This document shows positions 35,198-44,328 of a stretch of 64,000 nucleotides of DNA, piece by piece (the stretch's first letter is position 1; every line of letters starts with the position of its first letter). Source of the DNA: Schauerella aestuarii (GTDB lineage Bacteria > Pseudomonadota > Gammaproteobacteria > Burkholderiales > Burkholderiaceae_B); NCBI RefSeq assembly GCF_009866805.1, contig NZ_SIZW01000042.1, forward strand, positions 310,001 through 374,000. Direction: 5' to 3'. The position numbers were made by a program, and so were the translations under genes. Below the pieces are notes generated by a model, which worked only from the letters and a program-made list of their open reading frames with translations, did not search any database and had not been told where the DNA came from.

Positions 35198-35224
35198 GGC
35201 CGGCCACGATGTGACCGGCCTTTT
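35198..35224 (+). terminator. Rho-independent terminator
   Basis: Stem GGCCGG/CCGGCC extended by CAC/GTG after one mismatch, three-base loop, then TTTTG. Lies 93 bases after the 89-residue hypothetical gene. Confidence 0.8.
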
Positions 35225-35320
35225 GTATTCCGCGGCAGGTTCTTCCATGGCATGCGTGAGCGTATGAGGCACCTCGTCACCGCTCGATGTTTGGGGAGCA
35301 TGTAAATGATGTAACGCGCG

Positions 35321-35347
35321 GGATTAACTATCAGCGACCGGCGTCTA
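35321..35347 (+). promoter_or_regulatory. Candidate ECF sigma-factor promoter
   Basis: GGATT (35321-35325), a 16-base spacer and CGTCTA (35342-35347) fit the GGAAC-N16-CGTC form of ECF-type promoters. It sits directly in front of the ECF sigma gene, as expected for autoregulation; the predicted start lies within a few bases of its ATG. Confidence 0.4.
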
Positions 35348-35354
35348 TCCCACT

Positions 35355-35918
35355 ATGACCTCCGACTCGCCGTCTTTTGACGTTGTTGCCCAGCTTGGCG
35401 CGCTTCGCCGTTACGCGCGTTCGCTCACCCGCAACGTGCACGACGCAGAGGACCTGGTTCAGGAGTCGCTCACGCGCGCTTTTGAGAAGCGGCACGCGCT
35501 GAAAGACGGTGCCAGCTTGCGCGGCTGGCTCTTCTCCATCTTGCACAATACCTTCGTGAGCGACCGGCGGGCGCACAACGCCAGTGGCGCGCTCACCGAT
35601 GCCTTCGACGAACATACCTCGGCAGTCACGACACATCCGGCGCACGACCCCGTCGTGCGACTCCGCCAGCTCGAGCGCGCGTTCGATGCCTTGCCGGAAG
35701 ACCAGCGCGCCGCGCTGCATCTGGTCACGATCGAAGGCTTGTCCTATCAAGACGCAGCCAGCACGTTGGCGGTACCCATCGGTACGCTGATGTCGCGTCT
35801 GGGGCGCGCGCGTGCCGCATTGCGCGCCTTCGAAGATGGCGCACCAGGCGCGGACTCGGCCAGGTCGTCGCGCGCCGTTCACCTCAAAGTCGTGGGAGGC
35901 TTGGATGCAGACCGATAA
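35355..35918 (+). CDS. ECF-family RNA polymerase sigma factor
   Basis: 187 residues with region 2 (LRRYARSLTRNVHDAEDLVQ, then ESLTRAFEK and LRGWLFSILHNTFVSDRRAH) and region 4 (FDALPEDQRAALHLVTIEGL, YQDAASTLAVPIGTLMSRLGRAR). No 1.1 or 3 region, as in ECF factors. No Shine-Dalgarno sequence before the ATG. The stop overlaps the anti-sigma gene by 14 bases, the usual pairing of an ECF factor and its inhibitor. Stress signal unknown. Confidence 0.92.
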   Translation: MTSDSPSFDVVAQLGALRRYARSLTRNVHDAEDLVQESLTRAFEKRHALKDGASLRGWLFSILHNTFVSDRRAHNASGALTDAFDEHTSAVTTHPAHDPVVRLRQLERAFDALPEDQRAALHLVTIEGLSYQDAASTLAVPIGTLMSRLGRARAALRAFEDGAPGADSARSSRAVHLKVVGGLDADR

Positions 35919-36687
35919 CCCGATATCCGACATTGACCTCGATGCATATGTCGACGATCAATTGGACGCGCGACGCCGCATCGATGTCGAAGCCTACCTG
36001 TCGCAGCATTCGCGTGAAGCGATGCGGGTGATGGCCGATCTGCGCATTCGCGACGCCCTGCGGTTGAGCGTGAGCGAACGCACGACCGCCGACGATGCCC
36101 AGACGCATGCGCTGGCGCTGCGTCTCTCGCGCGCGCTCGGGCGCCGTCAGTGGCTGGCGCGATTGCGGCGCACGGCGGCTGCGGCGGCGCTGTTTGGCGT
36201 GGGGTGGGCCGGCCACGTCGGATTCTCCGCGATCTCGTTCAATACGGATGGCGTCGCACAGGCGTCACCGGCTTTTGTCGACGACGCCGTGATGGCGCAC
36301 CGCACGTCGCTCTTGCGTGCCGGCATGCAATCTCAACCCGAAGTGCCGTATCTCGACGCCGATGAAATCCTGCGCCTGACCGGCATACCGATGCCGGCCT
36401 TGCCCGAGCAGTGGCGCATTCGCGACGTACAGGTGTTTCCGTCGCGCGGCGGGCCGGGCGTCGAAACCGTCGTGGACGCCGATGCGTTTGGCGCGGTGTC
36501 CGTATTTGCGGCGCGTGGCGCGTCTCCCGCCATCGCCCAAGGGCTGACGACATCACGCAAGGACGATGAAACCATCGTCCATTGGCAACAAGGCGAGTGG
36601 GCGTATGCCGTGACCGGCGCGCTTTCCGATACCGATCTCATGCGTGTGGCCGGCCTGTTGGCTGCCGCACCGCGCGCGCCGCTCTAA
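35905..36687 (+). CDS. Membrane anti-sigma factor
   Basis: 260 residues, partner of the ECF factor. The N-terminal cytoplasmic part (DIDLDAYVDDQLDARRRIDV, then EAYLSQHSREAMRVMADLR) has the form of a zinc-less anti-sigma domain; HSREA stands where ZAS proteins have HxxxCxxC, so no zinc site is visible. One membrane helix at about 90-112 (TAAAAALFGVGWAGHVGFSA) leads to a periplasmic sensor domain ending in GEWAYAVTGAL. ATG at 35905 has GGGAGG ahead. Its release of the sigma factor would need envelope proteolysis; the trigger is unknown. Confidence 0.85.
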   Translation: MQTDNPISDIDLDAYVDDQLDARRRIDVEAYLSQHSREAMRVMADLRIRDALRLSVSERTTADDAQTHALALRLSRALGRRQWLARLRRTAAAAALFGVGWAGHVGFSAISFNTDGVAQASPAFVDDAVMAHRTSLLRAGMQSQPEVPYLDADEILRLTGIPMPALPEQWRIRDVQVFPSRGGPGVETVVDADAFGAVSVFAARGASPAIAQGLTTSRKDDETIVHWQQGEWAYAVTGALSDTDLMRVAGLLAAAPRAPL

Positions 36688-36704
36688 GCCGCCAGCAAGC
36701 GACA

Positions 36705-36728
36705 GGGCTGCGCGCGCCCGTTTTTTTT
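36705..36728 (+). terminator. Probable terminator after the anti-sigma gene
   Basis: A short GGGC/GCCC stem with a seven-base GC loop is followed by an eight-T run, 17 bases after the anti-sigma stop. The stem is short but the T tract is strong. Confidence 0.5.
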
Positions 36729-36741
36729 ACTTCCAAGGAAG

Positions 36742-38346
36742 ATGATGTTTTTCGACTGGATGGCCGATCCGACCGCCTGGCTGGGCCTGGCGACGTTGAT
36801 CGTGCTTGAAGTGGTGCTGGGTATCGACAACTTGGTATTTATCGCCATTCTCGCGGATAAATTGCCGGAGCATCAACGCAATCGCGCCCGTATGATCGGC
36901 CTCTCGCTGGCGTTGATCATGCGCCTGGGATTGCTGGCCAGCATCGCGTGGGTGGTCACGCTCACTGCGCCGCTCTTCACGCTATTCGGCATGGACTTTT
37001 CCGGTCGGGATCTCATCCTGATCTTCGGTGGCCTGTTTCTATTGTTCAAGGGAACGATGGAACTGCACGAGCGTCTCGAAGGCGCGGCGGACCATGTGGG
37101 CACCAAGCGCACCCAGCACGCGGTGTTCTGGCACGTGATCGCGCAGATCGTGGTGCTCGATGCCGTGTTCTCGCTCGACTCGGTCATTACTGCGGTGGGA
37201 ATGGTCGAGGAAATCAGCATCATGATGACCGCCGTGATCTTTGCGATGGCACTGATGATGGTGGCCAGCCGCCCCCTGATGGCATTTGTGAGCCGTCATC
37301 CGACGGTGGTGATCCTGTGCCTGGGACTGCTGTTGATGATCGGCTTCAGTCTGGTGGCCGAAGGTCTGGATTTCCATATTCCCAAGGGCTATCTGTATGC
37401 CGCCATTGGCTTCGCCATCCTGATTGAGGCATGCAATCAATTGGCGCGCCGCAATCGGATTCGGACGGCGAGCGCCGCTGGGCGGCGCGACCGCACCGCC
37501 CAGGCGGTATTGCGTCTGCTGGCCGCAGGGCGTGACAAGCAACCCGACACCAATGCGGATGACATGATCGCGCTGGTGGGCGATCCAGGCGATGAGGCGG
37601 CCTTCGCACCGGAAGAGAGCACGATGATCGAGCGCGTGCTTGCCATCGGCACCCGCGATGTGCGCGCCATCATGGTGCCGCGCGGGCGGATGACCTGGCT
37701 GGACGTGGCCGATACGCATGAGGACGTCCTTCGCAAATTCGCACTGGGTCACTCCCGCTTGCCGCTGTGCGAGGGCGAGCCGGGCAATGTGGTCGGCGTG
37801 GTGCATTTCAAGGATGCGTTGATCGCGCTGCAGCAACCGGGACCGGTCGATCTGGTGGCGATCGCGCGCCAACCGCGCTTCGTTACCGAAACCACGCCGG
37901 TGCTCAAGCTGCTTGAACAGATCCGCGTGTCGCGTGACCACATGCTCATCGTGGTGGATGAGCACGGGCAGTGCGAAGGTCTGGTCACACCGATGGATGT
38001 GCTTACTGCGGTGGGCGGCGACCTGCCGGAGCACGATACTGAGTATCGCGTGCAGGCCACGCGCATGGTGGACGGATCCTGGCTCCTGGACGGCCGACTA
38101 TCGATCGATGAGGCGCGACGTGAACTCAATGAGCCCGAGTTGGCCCGGCCGCATCCCGATGCCACATTGGCCGGTTACCTGCTGCGGATTGCGGGACGGA
38201 TTCCTGACGTTGGCGAGATCGTGACATGGAACGGTTGGCGCTTCGAGATCACGCGGCGCGACCGCCAGCGCGTGGATCAAGTCAGGGCCATGGCACCGGA
38301 CTTCGTTCTTGTACCGGCAACCTCGGCCGGCGACGTGCAAGCCTGA
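36742..38346 (+). CDS. TerC-family membrane protein fused to CBS and CorC domains
   Basis: 534 residues. The first 240 form the TerC domain with about seven helices and acidic motifs within the membrane ([17 protein letters not shown] and [17 protein letters not shown]). A cytoplasmic half carries paired CBS modules ([14 protein letters not shown]-like DVRAIMVPR start, then HSRLPLCEG and [19 protein letters not shown]) and a CorC/HlyC C-terminal domain. This is the YegH/YoaE architecture, linked to metal export, possibly manganese or magnesium/cobalt. AGGAAG precedes the tandem ATGs at 36742/36745. Monocistronic. Confidence 0.9.
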   Translation: MMFFDWMADPTAWLGLATLIVLEVVLGIDNLVFIAILADKLPEHQRNRARMIGLSLALIMRLGLLASIAWVVTLTAPLFTLFGMDFSGRDLILIFGGLFLLFKGTMELHERLEGAADHVGTKRTQHAVFWHVIAQIVVLDAVFSLDSVITAVGMVEEISIMMTAVIFAMALMMVASRPLMAFVSRHPTVVILCLGLLLMIGFSLVAEGLDFHIPKGYLYAAIGFAILIEACNQLARRNRIRTASAAGRRDRTAQAVLRLLAAGRDKQPDTNADDMIALVGDPGDEAAFAPEESTMIERVLAIGTRDVRAIMVPRGRMTWLDVADTHEDVLRKFALGHSRLPLCEGEPGNVVGVVHFKDALIALQQPGPVDLVAIARQPRFVTETTPVLKLLEQIRVSRDHMLIVVDEHGQCEGLVTPMDVLTAVGGDLPEHDTEYRVQATRMVDGSWLLDGRLSIDEARRELNEPELARPHPDATLAGYLLRIAGRIPDVGEIVTWNGWRFEITRRDRQRVDQVRAMAPDFVLVPATSAGDVQA

Positions 38347-38484
38347 GAGAAAGGCGGGGAAGGGTGCTGAAGTAGCGGGCAATCTCCGGAACTGTCCTGG
38401 GCGCAATCGCGCCCGTCATCGCGTGACGCCCCGACGCTTCCCGTCTTCTTTACATTTTTAACGGGGAAGACTACTTTCGGCAGT

Positions 38485-39117
38485 ATGAGCCCCGCCCGTT
38501 CTGCTGCAACGCCATTGCGCAAAAAATCGGACGTCTCCACCAAAGGAGAACGAACGCGGGGCCGCTTATTGGCCGCATGCAGCGTGGAGTTCGCCAAGAA
38601 CGGCTTCGTTGCCACGCGCATCAGCGACATTGTGGCGCGTGCCGGCGTCAGCCAGCCTGTCTTTTACCTCTATTTCTTCAGCAAACAAGCGGCGTATGAC
38701 GAATTGGTCACGCTGTTTGGCCGCAGGCTTCAGGATGCGGTGGGCGAGGCGCTGATCGGTGCCGACGTTCCACCGACGGCGGTCGACGCCCGCGTCAGGC
38801 TGACCATCCACAAGTTGTTGACGATCCTGTGGGCAGACCCCGATCTGACGCAAATCGGATTCACGCAGTCCGCCGCGGCCGAAGATCTCAAGACGGCACT
38901 CTGTGCACAAATCACGCACAACCTGCGTGCCGAGCAGGCAACCGGATTCTTCCGGGCCGAGATCACCCCGGAGCTGTTCGCCCAGGCATTCATGGGCATG
39001 ATGGAGCGATTTTCACGCTATCGTCCACCAGCGCCGCACGATGAGCAATTGGTTGAATTCATCAGCACGCTCATTTTGGACGGCATGCGCGCGGGAACGC
39101 GCAGCCAGTCAAATTAA
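38485..39117 (+). CDS. TetR-family transcriptional regulator
   Basis: 210 residues. N-terminal helix-turn-helix: RGRLLAACSVEFAKNGFVAT, RISDIVARAGVSQPVFYLYF, FSKQAAYDELV (about residues 24-72). The remaining helices form the ligand-binding and dimer domain. An N-terminal 20-residue basic extension precedes it. The ligand is unknown. Two palindromes in the gap behind it (39146-39155, 39323-39339) may be its operators, regulating the 92-residue gene downstream. Confidence 0.9.
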   Translation: MSPARSAATPLRKKSDVSTKGERTRGRLLAACSVEFAKNGFVATRISDIVARAGVSQPVFYLYFFSKQAAYDELVTLFGRRLQDAVGEALIGADVPPTAVDARVRLTIHKLLTILWADPDLTQIGFTQSAAAEDLKTALCAQITHNLRAEQATGFFRAEITPELFAQAFMGMMERFSRYRPPAPHDEQLVEFISTLILDGMRAGTRSQSN

Positions 39118-39145
39118 TCAAAATCTTACGAAATACTTAAAAAGT

Positions 39146-39195
39146 GTACTAGTACGGCTTTTTTTCTTTGACAATTGCTACTGCCTAGTAGTAAT
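39146..39195 (+). promoter_or_regulatory. Palindrome and candidate promoter behind the TetR gene
   Basis: GTACTAGTAC, a perfect 10-base palindrome (39146-39155), precedes a consensus -35 box TTGACA (39168-39173). A -10 box is less clear (AGTAAT at 39190-39195, 16-base spacer). The setting is AT-rich and reads toward the 92-residue gene. Confidence 0.45.
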
Positions 39196-39322
39196 TTCCC
39201 TAACCGCAGTTGGTCTTGAGTCTGACCGATCCTAGTGCGGCGCTAGCCTACAAATAACTACACCTCGGTCTATGCCCGGCTAACGCGCGGCGTCGACACT
39301 GGCACGCGCCGTGCGAAGCACC

Positions 39323-39339
39323 GTCCTATCAAGTAGGAC
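39323..39339. promoter_or_regulatory. Inverted repeat before the 92-residue gene
   Basis: GTCCTA-TCAAG-TAGGAC, a perfect 6-bp inverted repeat with a 5-base centre, 17 bases before the ATG at 39357. A plausible operator or a small leader hairpin. Confidence 0.4.
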
Positions 39340-39356
39340 GTCAACTGGGAAGTGTT

Positions 39357-39635
39357 ATGAATTTGGACGACGCCATCGCCCATTTGCACACCGCGCTGGA
39401 ACGCTTTCGATCCGTCGAGCCCTATGCGTCTCGATCGCTTGCTTCGCGTGATTACGCCGTTTATGCGCAGGCTGCCTATGAGCTTCGTCACGCGCAGAGC
39501 TTGTTGGCCGCTGCGCAGGAACGCCTTCACCCGCAGCATCCCGCGCATCGCGATCGCCGGTCGCAAGTCGCCAAACATCACATGGGCAGTCATCCGTCCA
39601 ATACACGCGACAATCGGGCAGGCGCCGCGCGTTGA
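39357..39635 (+). CDS. Hypothetical protein, 92 aa
   Basis: Unrecognised. Mostly helical (DDAIAHLHTALERFRSVEPY and YAQAAYELRHAQSLLAAAQE) with a His/Arg-rich, probably disordered tail. No membrane helix or known motif. Weak GGGA ribosome site. Regulatory repeats and a candidate promoter upstream and a terminator downstream support a real transcription unit. Confidence 0.6.
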   Translation: MNLDDAIAHLHTALERFRSVEPYASRSLASRDYAVYAQAAYELRHAQSLLAAAQERLHPQHPAHRDRRSQVAKHHMGSHPSNTRDNRAGAAR

Positions 39636-39714
39636 ACGCAAGGCAGTCAAACGACCGGCGCACGACTGAGGATCGTATCCGCACCCGTCGTCCATAACCG
39701 TTCAGTTATCGTAA

Positions 39715-39737
39715 AAAGCCGACCGATGGTCGGCTTT
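39715..39737. terminator. Bidirectional-type terminator
   Basis: Perfect 10-bp stem AAAGCCGACC / GGTCGGCTTT with a GAT loop, A-run before and T-run after. Separates the 92-residue gene from the peptide transport operon. Confidence 0.85.
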
Positions 39738-39799
39738 CTCACGTTTTGCTGACGCGTTACTGACGTTTTTGCCTCGAACCGTAGCGGGGTTTACGTTAA

Positions 39800-39829
39800 T
39801 TGACCGCCTTTGTGGCGCTCCGGCATTAT
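39800..39829 (+). promoter_or_regulatory. Candidate sigma-70 promoter of the peptide transport operon
   Basis: TTGACC (39800-39805), 18-base spacer, CATTAT (39824-39829), leaving a leader of about 30 bases that contains the AGGAGA ribosome site before the ATG at 39866. Confidence 0.5.
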
Positions 39830-39865
39830 CCGGCCTCTGTTTAAGCAAGCTGTCAGGAGACTGCC

Positions 39866-41443
39866 ATGTCACTTCGCCATACCGTACTGGGCCTCGCACT
39901 CGCGACGGCGCTCGCCATCCCCGCAATGGCTCACGCCAAACCCTTCAAATGGGCCAGCCAGGGCGACATCCTGACGTTCGATCCGCATTCGCAAAACGAA
40001 GGCCTGACGATCGCGGCCAACAGCTATGTGTATGAGCCGTTGGTCACCTACGATCGCAACTTCAAGGTCGTGCCGCGTCTGGCCACATCCTGGGAGCAAA
40101 CCTCACCCACGCAATGGCGTTTCAAGCTCCGCCAGGGAGTGAAGTTCCATGACGGCGCCGCATTCACCGCAGACGATGCCGTGTTCTCGGTGCAGCGCGC
40201 GATGGCGCCCACATCGAACTACAAGGCCTACACGACCGGCATCAAGGAAGTTCGCCGCGTCGACGATTTCACGATCGATATCGAATTGACGGCGCCCAAT
40301 CCGGTGTTGCTGAACCAGTTGCCGCTCGTGTTCATCATGAACAAAGCTTGGTCCGAAAAGAACAACGTGACCAAGCCGCAGGACTTCGTCAATAAAGAAG
40401 AGACGTTCGCTGCCCGCAATACGAATGGCACCGGACCCTTCAAACTGAAGTCGCGTGAAATCGACGTGCGCACGGTATTCGTCGAGAACGCCGACTGGTG
40501 GAACAAGGCCGAGAAAACCGGCAATGTCACCGAGATGACGTATACCCCGATCAAGCAAAACGCCACGCGCACCGCCGCGCTGCTGTCGGGTGAGATCGAC
40601 TTCGTGCTCGACCCGGCCGCCCAGGATCTGGACCGCCTGCGCAAGCAGGCCAAGGTGGTGGAAGGCAACGAAACGCGCACGATCTATATTGGGCTGGATC
40701 AAAAGCGCCCGGAACTGCTGTACTCGTCCATCAAGGGCAAGAACCCGTTCGCCGACGTCAAGGTGCGTGAAGCCCTTTATCTGGCCATCGACACCGACGC
40801 GATCAAGCGCGCCGTGATGCGTGGCTTGTCCGCACCCACCGGCACGATGATCGCGCCGCAGGTGCATGGGTGGACAGAGGCGCTGCATAAGCGTGTGGCC
40901 TACAACCCCGAGCGTTCGCGCGAATTGCTGAAGCAGGCCGGCTACGACGGCACGCTGCAGTTCACATTGGACTGCCCGAACAATCGCTACATCAATGACG
41001 AAGCCATCTGCCAAGCTGTGGTGGGCATGTGGGCCAAGGTCGGCGTGAAGGCCGCACTCAACGCGATGCCGCGCGCAACGTACTTCCCCAAAACACAATC
41101 CGGCGACACGAGCGCCTTCCTGTTCGGCTGGGGCGTGCCCACGTTCGATGCCATGTACTCGCTGCAAAGTTTGATTCGCAGCAAGGGTGAGGGCGCCGAT
41201 GGCTCCTATAACCTGGGTAACTACCAGAACAAGGAAGTCGATGCGTTGATCGACAGCATCAAAACGGAGACCGACGTGCCCAAGCGCGATGCGGCCATCC
41301 ACAAAGTGCTCGAGATCCACGCCAAGGAGTTCGGCCACATCCCGCTGCACGACCAGGTGATTCCCTGGGCCATGCGGCCCAATGTGGAAGTGGTTCACCG
41401 CGCCGACAACCGTCTGGTCGCGGAATGGGTGAAGATCGACTGA
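39866..41443 (+). CDS. Periplasmic dipeptide/oligopeptide-binding protein
   Basis: Family 5 extracellular solute-binding protein (DppA/OppA type), 525 residues. Signal peptide to AMAHA-KP (about residue 24), then FKWASQGDILTFDPHSQNEG, the typical start; SWEQTSPTQWRFKLRQGVKF and FHDGAAFTADD are the family signature. First gene of a five-gene importer operon: binding protein, two permeases, two ATPases, with overlaps between the later genes. Substrates are peptides or peptide-like compounds. Confidence 0.93.
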   Translation: MSLRHTVLGLALATALAIPAMAHAKPFKWASQGDILTFDPHSQNEGLTIAANSYVYEPLVTYDRNFKVVPRLATSWEQTSPTQWRFKLRQGVKFHDGAAFTADDAVFSVQRAMAPTSNYKAYTTGIKEVRRVDDFTIDIELTAPNPVLLNQLPLVFIMNKAWSEKNNVTKPQDFVNKEETFAARNTNGTGPFKLKSREIDVRTVFVENADWWNKAEKTGNVTEMTYTPIKQNATRTAALLSGEIDFVLDPAAQDLDRLRKQAKVVEGNETRTIYIGLDQKRPELLYSSIKGKNPFADVKVREALYLAIDTDAIKRAVMRGLSAPTGTMIAPQVHGWTEALHKRVAYNPERSRELLKQAGYDGTLQFTLDCPNNRYINDEAICQAVVGMWAKVGVKAALNAMPRATYFPKTQSGDTSAFLFGWGVPTFDAMYSLQSLIRSKGEGADGSYNLGNYQNKEVDALIDSIKTETDVPKRDAAIHKVLEIHAKEFGHIPLHDQVIPWAMRPNVEVVHRADNRLVAEWVKID

Positions 41444-41444
41444 C

Positions 41445-42434
41445 GTGTTTGCCTTCATTCTGCGTCGTTTGATGCAGGCAGCGGCCGTGATGTTGACGGT
41501 CGCCTTGCTTGCCTTTGTATTGTTCCAGTACGTCGGGGATCCCGTCTCCACCATGCTTGGCCAGGACGGCACCGCTGCCGAGCGGGCCGAGCTGCGCGAG
41601 CGATTGGGGCTCAATGCCTCTGCGCCCGTGCAGTTCGCGAAGTTCGTCGGTAACGCGCTGCAGGGCGACTTCGGTATGTCGTTGCGCCAGAGCGAGAAGG
41701 TGTCGGACATGCTCAAGTCGCGGCTACCCGCCACGCTCGAGTTGTCCTTCGCCGCAGCGCTGATCGCGTTGGTGCTCGGCGTGCCCCTGGGCGTCTATAC
41801 CGCGCTCAAGCGGCACGGAGCGCTGTCGCAACTCGTGCTGGCCGTTTCCTTGCTGGGCGTTTCGTTACCCACGTTCCTTATCGGCATCTTGCTGATCCTG
41901 ATCTTTTCGGTGGGATTGGGCTGGCTGCCGAGTTATGGCCGAGGCGAAACGGTTGCGATCGGCTGGTGGAGCACGGGGTTGCTCACCAAGAGCGGGTGGA
42001 CCCACCTGATCCTGCCGGCGATCACGCTGTCGTTGTTCCAACTGACGTTGGTGCTGCGACTGGTGCGCTCGGAGATGCTTGAGGTGCTGCGCTCCGAGTA
42101 CATCAAGTTTGCCCGCGCACGTGGGCTCAAGCGCCGCGCGATCCATTTCGGCCACGCCTTGAAGAACACGCTGGTGCCCGTCATCACGATTACGGGCTTG
42201 CAGTTGGGCGGCATCATTGCCTTCGCCATCGTCACCGAGACGGTGTTCCAGTGGCCGGGCATGGGACTGCTGTTCATCCAGGCGGTGCAATTCGCCGATA
42301 TCCCGGTCATGGCGGCGTATCTCTGCCTGATCGCATTGGTGTTCGTGGTGATCAATCTGATCGTCGATTTGTTGTATTTCGTAGTCGATCCTCGTCTTCG
42401 CATGAGTGTTTCGCGCGGTACGGGAGGTCATTGA
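41445..42434 (+). CDS. Peptide ABC transporter permease, DppB-like
   Basis: Inner-membrane subunit of 329 residues starting with GTG one base after the binding-protein stop. N-terminal helix (FILRRLMQAAAVMLTVALLA), long periplasmic loop with GDPVSTMLGQDGTAAERAEL, five more helices and the EAA loop ARARGLKRRAIHFGHALKNT. All family features are present. The stop overlaps the next start (TGATG). Confidence 0.92.
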   Translation: MFAFILRRLMQAAAVMLTVALLAFVLFQYVGDPVSTMLGQDGTAAERAELRERLGLNASAPVQFAKFVGNALQGDFGMSLRQSEKVSDMLKSRLPATLELSFAAALIALVLGVPLGVYTALKRHGALSQLVLAVSLLGVSLPTFLIGILLILIFSVGLGWLPSYGRGETVAIGWWSTGLLTKSGWTHLILPAITLSLFQLTLVLRLVRSEMLEVLRSEYIKFARARGLKRRAIHFGHALKNTLVPVITITGLQLGGIIAFAIVTETVFQWPGMGLLFIQAVQFADIPVMAAYLCLIALVFVVINLIVDLLYFVVDPRLRMSVSRGTGGH

Positions 42435-43348
42435 TGAGTGCAACGTTGAAACGATGGTGGGATAGCGATCTCGCCTGGGCATGGCGGCATTCGCCGGTGG
42501 CGGTCATCGCCAGCCTGATGCTGCTGCTGTTTCTGGTCTGTTCGTTCGGCGCCGGCTGGGTGGCGCCGCACAACCCGTTCGACCTCACCACGGTGGAGCT
42601 GCTCGACGCGCTTTTGCCGCCGGCCTGGTCCGAAGGGGGAAGCGCCAATTACCCGCTGGGCACGGATAGCCAGGGGCGCGATCTGTTGTCGGCCATTTTC
42701 TACGGCTCCCGTGTGTCGTTGTTGATCGGTCTGGCTGCGGTCGTGATCTCGATGGTGGTGGGCATCGCCCTGGGACTGCTGGCCGGCTACGCCGGCGGAC
42801 GCACCGATGCATTCATCATGCGGATCGCCGATGTGCAGTTGTCGTTTCCTGCGATCCTCATTGCGCTTCTGATCGACGGTGTAGCGCGTGCGGCATTTCC
42901 GCGTGAAATGCACGAGAACATCGCGTTTCCGGTATTGATCGGCGCGATTTCGCTGGCCGGCTGGCCGCAATATGCACGCACCGTGCGCGGTTCGACGCTG
43001 GTCGAAAAAGGGCGTGAGTACGTGCAGGCTGCGCGGGTGATCGGCGTATCGTCGCCGGTGATCATGTTCCAGCACGTGCTGCCCAACGTGACCGGACCCG
43101 TGTTGGTGCTGGCCACTGTGCATCTGGCCACCGCCATCATTACCGAGGCTACCTTGTCATTTCTGGGAGTGGGTGTGCCGTCCACGTCGCCTTCATTGGG
43201 CACGCTGATTCGTATCGGCAACGACTTTCTGTTCTCCGGCGAATGGTGGATCACCATTTTCCCTGGACTGGCGCTGGTGCTGCTGGTGCTGTCGGTAAAC
43301 CTGCTGGGCGACTGGCTGCGCGACGCGCTCAACCCCAGGCTTTCCTGA
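42434..43348 (+). CDS. Peptide ABC transporter permease, DppC-like
   Basis: Second permease, 304 residues. N-terminal helix at about 23-45, LGTDSQGRDLLSAIFYGSR (the DppC signature), EAA loop in AARVIGVSSPVIMFQHVLPN. Overlaps the upstream gene by one base and the downstream ATPase gene by one base, so stoichiometric translation is likely. Confidence 0.92.
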   Translation: MSATLKRWWDSDLAWAWRHSPVAVIASLMLLLFLVCSFGAGWVAPHNPFDLTTVELLDALLPPAWSEGGSANYPLGTDSQGRDLLSAIFYGSRVSLLIGLAAVVISMVVGIALGLLAGYAGGRTDAFIMRIADVQLSFPAILIALLIDGVARAAFPREMHENIAFPVLIGAISLAGWPQYARTVRGSTLVEKGREYVQAARVIGVSSPVIMFQHVLPNVTGPVLVLATVHLATAIITEATLSFLGVGVPSTSPSLGTLIRIGNDFLFSGEWWITIFPGLALVLLVLSVNLLGDWLRDALNPRLS

Positions 43349-44328
43349 TGTCTATGGCTCAACTTCTCGAAGTCCGCAATCTTTGCGTGGAGTTTCCTTC
43401 GCGCCGCGGCACACTCAGGGCACTGAACGACGTGTCGTTTTCCATCTCCGCCGGCGAAGTGCTGGGCGTGGTGGGGGAATCGGGGGCCGGCAAATCGCTT
43501 ACCGGTGCCTCGATCATCGGCCTGCTCGAGCCACCCGGGCGCATCGCCAGCGGCGAGATTCTGCTCGAGGGCCGCCGCATCGATAACCTGCCCGATGAGG
43601 CCATGCGCCGCATCCGCGGCCGGGAGATCGGCGCGGTGTTTCAGGATCCGCTCACTTCGCTCAACCCGCTCTATACCGTGGGCCGCCAGTTGGCCGAAAC
43701 GATCGTCACACACTTGCCGATGACGTGGACGCAAGCCCGCCAGCGCGCGATCGATCTGTTGGCGTCGACGGGCATTCCCGCCGCACGCGAGCGCATCGAC
43801 CACTATCCGCATCAGTTCTCGGGCGGCATGCGGCAACGCGTGGTGATCGCCCTGGCGCTCGCCGCAGAGCCCAAATTGGTGGTGGCCGATGAGCCGACGA
43901 CGGCATTGGATGTGTCGATCCAGGCGCAGATCATCGAGCTGCTCAAAAAGCTCTGCCGCGAGCACGGCGCAGCCGTCATGCTGATCACGCACGACATGGG
44001 CGTGATCGCCGAAACCGCCGACCGCGTTGCAGTGATGTATGCCGGGCGCGTGGTCGAGGTGGGGCCGGTCTCGGAAGTCATTCATCAACCCAGCCATCCC
44101 TACACGGCGGGGCTGATGGGATCGATTCCGACGCTGGATGGCCACGTGGACAGGCTGGTGCAGATCGACGGCAGCATGCCGCGACTTACCGCGATTCCGC
44201 CTGGCTGTGCCTTCAATCCTCGCTGTGTGCACCGTATGCCCCGATGTACGCAAGCGCGGCCCGAACTCATGCCGGCCGGTGCCACGCGCGCCGCGTGCTG
44301 GCTACACGATAAAGCGGAGGCCGCATGA
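43348..44328 (+). CDS. Peptide ABC transporter ATPase, DppD-like
   Basis: 326 residues. Walker A GESGAGKS, signature FSGGMRQRVVIALAL, Walker B LVVADEPTTALD, switch His in LITHDMGVIAE, and the C-terminal oligopeptide-transporter extension with cysteines (CAFNPRCVHRMPRC), which in relatives binds an iron-sulfur cluster. ATG at 43348 or 43354. Overlaps the next gene by four bases. Confidence 0.92.
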   Translation: MSMAQLLEVRNLCVEFPSRRGTLRALNDVSFSISAGEVLGVVGESGAGKSLTGASIIGLLEPPGRIASGEILLEGRRIDNLPDEAMRRIRGREIGAVFQDPLTSLNPLYTVGRQLAETIVTHLPMTWTQARQRAIDLLASTGIPAARERIDHYPHQFSGGMRQRVVIALALAAEPKLVVADEPTTALDVSIQAQIIELLKKLCREHGAAVMLITHDMGVIAETADRVAVMYAGRVVEVGPVSEVIHQPSHPYTAGLMGSIPTLDGHVDRLVQIDGSMPRLTAIPPGCAFNPRCVHRMPRCTQARPELMPAGATRAACWLHDKAEAA

